A stretch of 8,028 bases of DNA from Clostridiales bacterium UBA8153 (GTDB lineage Bacteria; Bacillota; Sulfobacillia; UBA8153). Location: contig DMHJ01000131.1 in assembly GCA_003449495.1 (NCBI GenBank), forward strand, positions 1 through 8,028, written 5' to 3'. The translations under genes and the position numbers were made by a program. A model generated the notes under the pieces. The model saw only the letters and a list, made by a program, of their open reading frames with translations, was not told where the DNA came from and did not search any database. Positions 5,631 through 8,028 of the stretch are shown here, in pieces; within the stretch, counting starts at the first letter, position 1; each line of letters starts with the position of its first letter.

Positions 5631-5987
5631 TGCCAAGGCCGGCCGGTTACACAACGTTACTACCCTTCTGCAGATCTGAGGGCAGGCGGGGAGCACACTC
5701 CACTGTCCAGGGTCTGCCGCCCCCACCCGAGTTCTGTCTCCAACTCCCGCAGGCCCAGCCAACCAACCACGGGGTGCCGCTCATTACCGCCCGGCGATAA
5801 AGATGGATGCTGTCGTTGCCGGTCTACCCACCGGCGCAGCCGGGGAGTACCTCTGTCCCCGAGACCACCCAAACCTGTCTCGCCTTCACCAAGAGGTGCT
5901 GCGCCCCGCACCGGCGCGGGAGGCCCATGCCGTTGTGCTCGCTCGAGCTTTCCTCCGATCAGCTCGTCTGCTTGCTTTCAGCCCCGG
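5631..5987. other. C-rich intergenic region without recognisable gene
   Basis: About 360 bases between mntA and proS. The + strand is distinctly C-rich and G-poor in runs (for example 5719-5728 and 5758-5770), the opposite skew to the + strand genes around it, which hints at an old coding sequence on the - strand. The - strand has an open frame over 5660-5911, and a second - frame, interrupted by one stop near 5823-5825, spans about 5650-5940. I recognise neither. There is no tRNA, T-box leader or terminator that I can see. The 8-base palindrome GGCCGGCC (5637-5644) lies right after mntA. Confidence 0.4.
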
Positions 5988-6000
5988 TTGGGCTTAAAGT
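5972..6000 (+). promoter_or_regulatory. Weak candidate proS promoter
   Basis: TTGCTT (5972-5977) and TAAAGT (5995-6000) are separated by 17 bases. They match three and four of six consensus bases. Transcription would start near 6007, inside the first of two ribosome binding sites, which would make ATG 6048 the usable start. The match is weak and may be chance. Confidence 0.25.
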
Positions 6001-6047
6001 GTAGGAGTAAGGCGATGTCTGAGGACCTGCAGAATGGAGGCGCTCGG

Positions 6048-7766
6048 ATGAGATCATCCACGTTGTTTGGCCGCACCCTCAGGGAAGCTCCGGCCGAAGC
6101 CGAACTGGTCAGCCACCGGCTGATGCTGCGGGCCGGCCTGATGCGCAGGCTGGCGGCGGGGATCTATAGCTACCTGCCCCTGGGCTGGCGGGTAATGCGC
6201 AACATCGAAGCCATCATCAGGGAGGAAATGGATGCCATCGGCGGGCAGGAGATCAACATGCCGGTGGTACATCCGGCCGAGATCTGGCAGGAGTCGGGCC
6301 GCTGGTATGAGGTGGGCCCGGAGCTGGCGCGATTCAAGGACCGGGGAGGACGAGACCTGGTGCTGGGCATGACCCACGAGGAAGTCGTCACCGATCTGGC
6401 GCGGCGGGAGGTGGATTCCCACCGCCAGCTGCCGTTCATGGTCTACCAGCTGCAGACCAAGTTCCGGGACGAACCCCGGCCGCGCGGCGGACTGATCCGC
6501 GTACGCGAGTTCGTGATGAAAGATGCCTACTCGTTTCACCACCACCAGGAAGGCCTCGATGCCTACTACCCGCAGGTGTGCCGGGCCTACATCAACATCT
6601 GCCGGCGGTCGGGTCTGGACGTGGTCATGGTCGCCTCGGATGTGGGCATGATGGGGGGTACCGGAGCCCACGAGTTCATGCTGGTGAGCGAGGCGGGAGA
6701 GGACACCCTGCTCATCTGCTCCCAGTGTGGATATGCGGCCAACCGGGAAGTAGCGGTTTTGGGTAAGACCCCTGCCTCCCCGGTAGCCACCGGCGAACTG
6801 CGCGCGGTGGAGACGCCGGGGATGCGTGACATCCCGGGCGTGGCGGCTTTCCTGGGCGTGACGCCAAGCCAGACCCTGAAGACCCTGGTATTTGTGGCCG
6901 GAGACCAGTTGGTGCTGGCGTGCATCCGCGGCGATCTGGAAGTTAACGAGCGCAAACTGGCCAACCTGCTCAAAGTGGCGGAAACAAGGTTGGCCGGAGA
7001 AGCCGAGGCCCGGTCCTTGGGTCTGGTGCCCGGGTACGTGTCGCCGGTAGGGCTGACCGGATACCGCATCGTGGCCGACGACAGCGTACCCAAGGCCGGC
7101 GCCCTGGTAGCCGGCGCCAACCGGGAGGACCACCACTTCACCGGTGCGGGCTACGGCCGGGATTTCGTTGCCGGGCTGGTGGGCGACATCGCCGCGGCCC
7201 GGGCCCAGGACCCGTGTGCTTCCTGCGGTAACGGGCTGGAGATGACCCGCGGTATTGAGGTGGGCAATACTTTCAAGCTCGGGGTGAAATATTCCCGGGC
7301 CTTGAAAGCCGTGTACTTGGATGCGGCCGGGCAGGAGCTGCCGGTGGTCATGGGCTGCTATGGCTTGGGCGTGGGGCGGCTGGCGGCGTGTATCGTAGAG
7401 AAGCACCATGACGAGCGCGGGATCATCTGGCCGGTGACGGTGGCGCCGTATCATGTGTATCTCATGACCGTGGGGGATGAAGAGGAAGTAGTCCTCGCTG
7501 CGCAGGATCTCTATACGGAGCTGCAGGCCCACGGCATCCCCGTGCTCTACGATGACCGGGAGGTCTCCGCAGGCGTGAAGTTCAACGATGCCGACTTGCT
7601 GGGCTTTCCGGTGCGGGCTACCGTCTCCAAGCGCAATCTCCGGGCCGGTGCGGTGGAGGTCAAGCGCAGACGGGACACCGAGGCTTTCCGGGTGCCGGTG
7701 GACTCGGTGGTGGACAGCATTGAACAGACGCTAGCCCAGGAAGCGGCGGCTTACACCGTGCGCTGA
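6048..7766 (+). CDS. proS: Prolyl-tRNA synthetase, bacterial type with editing insert
   Basis: ProRS charges tRNA-Pro with proline. This 572-residue class II enzyme has the bacterial layout: motif 1 (about 38-80), the TxE loop T109-H110-E111, motif 2 (138-163, KFRDEPRPRGGLIRVREF), an inserted YbaK-like editing domain (about 227-383) that hydrolyses Ala-tRNA-Pro, with K278 at the position of the E. coli editing lysine, motif 3 (GCYGLGVGRLAACIVEKHH, 436-454, R444) and an anticodon-binding domain (about 460-560). Cysteine pairs 224/227 and 390/393 flank the editing domain, as often seen in the family. ATG 6048 is chosen because MRSSTLFGRTLREAPAEAE matches the canonical N-terminus and GGAGG (6036-6040) is seven bases upstream. 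An in-frame ATG at 6015, also with an AGGAG (6003-6007), would add 11 residues. In many Firmicutes proS lies near rseP/polC; here it follows the toxin-antitoxin module. Confidence 0.97.
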   Translation: MRSSTLFGRTLREAPAEAELVSHRLMLRAGLMRRLAAGIYSYLPLGWRVMRNIEAIIREEMDAIGGQEINMPVVHPAEIWQESGRWYEVGPELARFKDRGGRDLVLGMTHEEVVTDLARREVDSHRQLPFMVYQLQTKFRDEPRPRGGLIRVREFVMKDAYSFHHHQEGLDAYYPQVCRAYINICRRSGLDVVMVASDVGMMGGTGAHEFMLVSEAGEDTLLICSQCGYAANREVAVLGKTPASPVATGELRAVETPGMRDIPGVAAFLGVTPSQTLKTLVFVAGDQLVLACIRGDLEVNERKLANLLKVAETRLAGEAEARSLGLVPGYVSPVGLTGYRIVADDSVPKAGALVAGANREDHHFTGAGYGRDFVAGLVGDIAAARAQDPCASCGNGLEMTRGIEVGNTFKLGVKYSRALKAVYLDAAGQELPVVMGCYGLGVGRLAACIVEKHHDERGIIWPVTVAPYHVYLMTVGDEEEVVLAAQDLYTELQAHGIPVLYDDREVSAGVKFNDADLLGFPVRATVSKRNLRAGAVEVKRRRDTEAFRVPVDSVVDSIEQTLAQEAAAYTVR

Positions 7767-7914
7767 ACTGCGAAGTCACCTTGGGGCGGCCGGGGGCCCG
7801 GGCGGGGCCAGGTGGACAACTGCCCGCGCGGCCGGCCCGCACTTGCGGTAGAGGCACAACCATCCGGGTGCGGCCCCCAGTGGCCGACCCCGGCACGAGG
7901 GGAGGTCTCAGCTG
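7767..7914. other. Intergenic spacer after proS
   Basis: A very GC-rich spacer with short G and C runs (7788-7807). I see no terminator with a T-run and no RNA gene. The last part carries the GGGGAGGT ribosome binding site of the next reading frame. Confidence 0.4.
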
Positions 7915-8028
7915 GTGCGCGAAGGCGGCTTGGTCATCTGCGACCTGTCTTCACAGGACAGTGACATGCTGGAGCAGCCTGCCCGCCTACTGACGTACTG
8001 CTTCCCGGGCCCGGACGGCTACCCGGAG
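7915..8028 (+). CDS. Partial reading frame, possibly GNAT-family acetyltransferase N-terminus
   Basis: GTG 7915 follows GGGGAGG (7899-7905) with nine bases of spacing and opens 38 codons that run off the window end without a stop. The peptide begins MREGGLVICDLSSQDSD and goes on LEQPARLLTYCFPGPDGYPE. The pattern D-L-x(n)-LEQxARLLxxxFxxxxGYP resembles the first helix of GNAT acetyltransferases related to aminoglycoside 6'-acetyltransferases, before the acetyl-CoA site. Too little is present for a firm assignment. It is real in the sense of good start signals and gene-like codon use. Confidence 0.45.
   Translation, partial: MREGGLVICDLSSQDSDMLEQPARLLTYCFPGPDGYPE

Noticed and set aside
5803..5997. 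Short + strand open frames before proS
   Set aside because: No ribosome site, no family resemblance, and opposite base skew to the real + strand genes.
5631..6047. T-box leader for proS
   Set aside because: Many Firmicute synthetase genes have one, but no AGGGTGG-type T-box core or terminator/antiterminator pair is visible.
6054..7532. Long open frame (492 codons) on the - strand
   Set aside because: It lies wholly within proS, whose motifs are unmistakable. It is a GC-rich antisense shadow with a His/Gln/Arg-rich sequence and no family resemblance.
1..8028. CRISPR array, tRNA, rRNA or complete insertion sequence
   Set aside because: No regularly spaced repeats, no tRNA-like arms and no transposase could be seen on either strand.

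Overview
The window looks like chromosome of a GC-rich Firmicute, most likely of the Moorella / Desulfotomaculum (Peptococcaceae) kind. The reasons are strong AGGAGG-type ribosome binding sites, GTG and TTG starts, an order of nifS - nifU - mnmA - small CWDCC protein - YtxH-like protein - AI-2E-family permease that parallels the B. subtilis cymR-yrvO-mnmA-...-yrrI-alaS neighbourhood, and a bacterial-type ProRS with an inserted editing domain. The genus cannot be fixed from the sequence alone. All supported genes are on the + strand.

Layout. Positions 1-309 hold no convincing gene but contain strong hairpins, including a pair of mutually exclusive stems at 255-284. A sigma-A-type promoter (310-338) and a possible Rrf2/IscR/CymR-type operator (351-367) precede a tight operon: cysteine desulfurase nifS (403-1569), IscU-type scaffold nifU (1576-1995) and tRNA 2-thiouridylase mnmA (1977-3080, overlapping nifU). 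Behind it lie a 63-residue Cys-rich microprotein (3146-3337), a YtxH-like one-helix membrane protein whose good start codon is out of frame (3350-3546), and an AI-2E-family permease (about 3626-4509) that is broken by a frame change and an apparent internal deletion.

From 4510 the context changes. A near-consensus promoter (4665-4694) sits before a two-gene module coding a HEPN protein with the RX4HXY motif (hepT-like, 4770-5204) and a minimal nucleotidyltransferase (mntA-like, 5211-5630), a toxin-antitoxin pair. A C-rich stretch of about 360 bases without a recognisable gene follows, then prolyl-tRNA synthetase proS (6048-7766), and finally the first 38 codons of what may be a GNAT acetyltransferase, running off the window end (7915-8028).

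How the genes work together. NifS takes sulfur from cysteine as a persulfide, NifU builds Fe-S clusters with it, and MnmA uses it to make 2-thiouridine at tRNA position 34, so the first operon joins Fe-S assembly and tRNA thiolation. The HepT/MntA pair looks like an accessory insertion at the point where alaS follows the permease gene in related genomes (from memory). No clearly new large system is present. The points most worth checking are the run of frame disruptions between 3350 and 3890, the toxin-antitoxin insertion, and the leader region of nifS.
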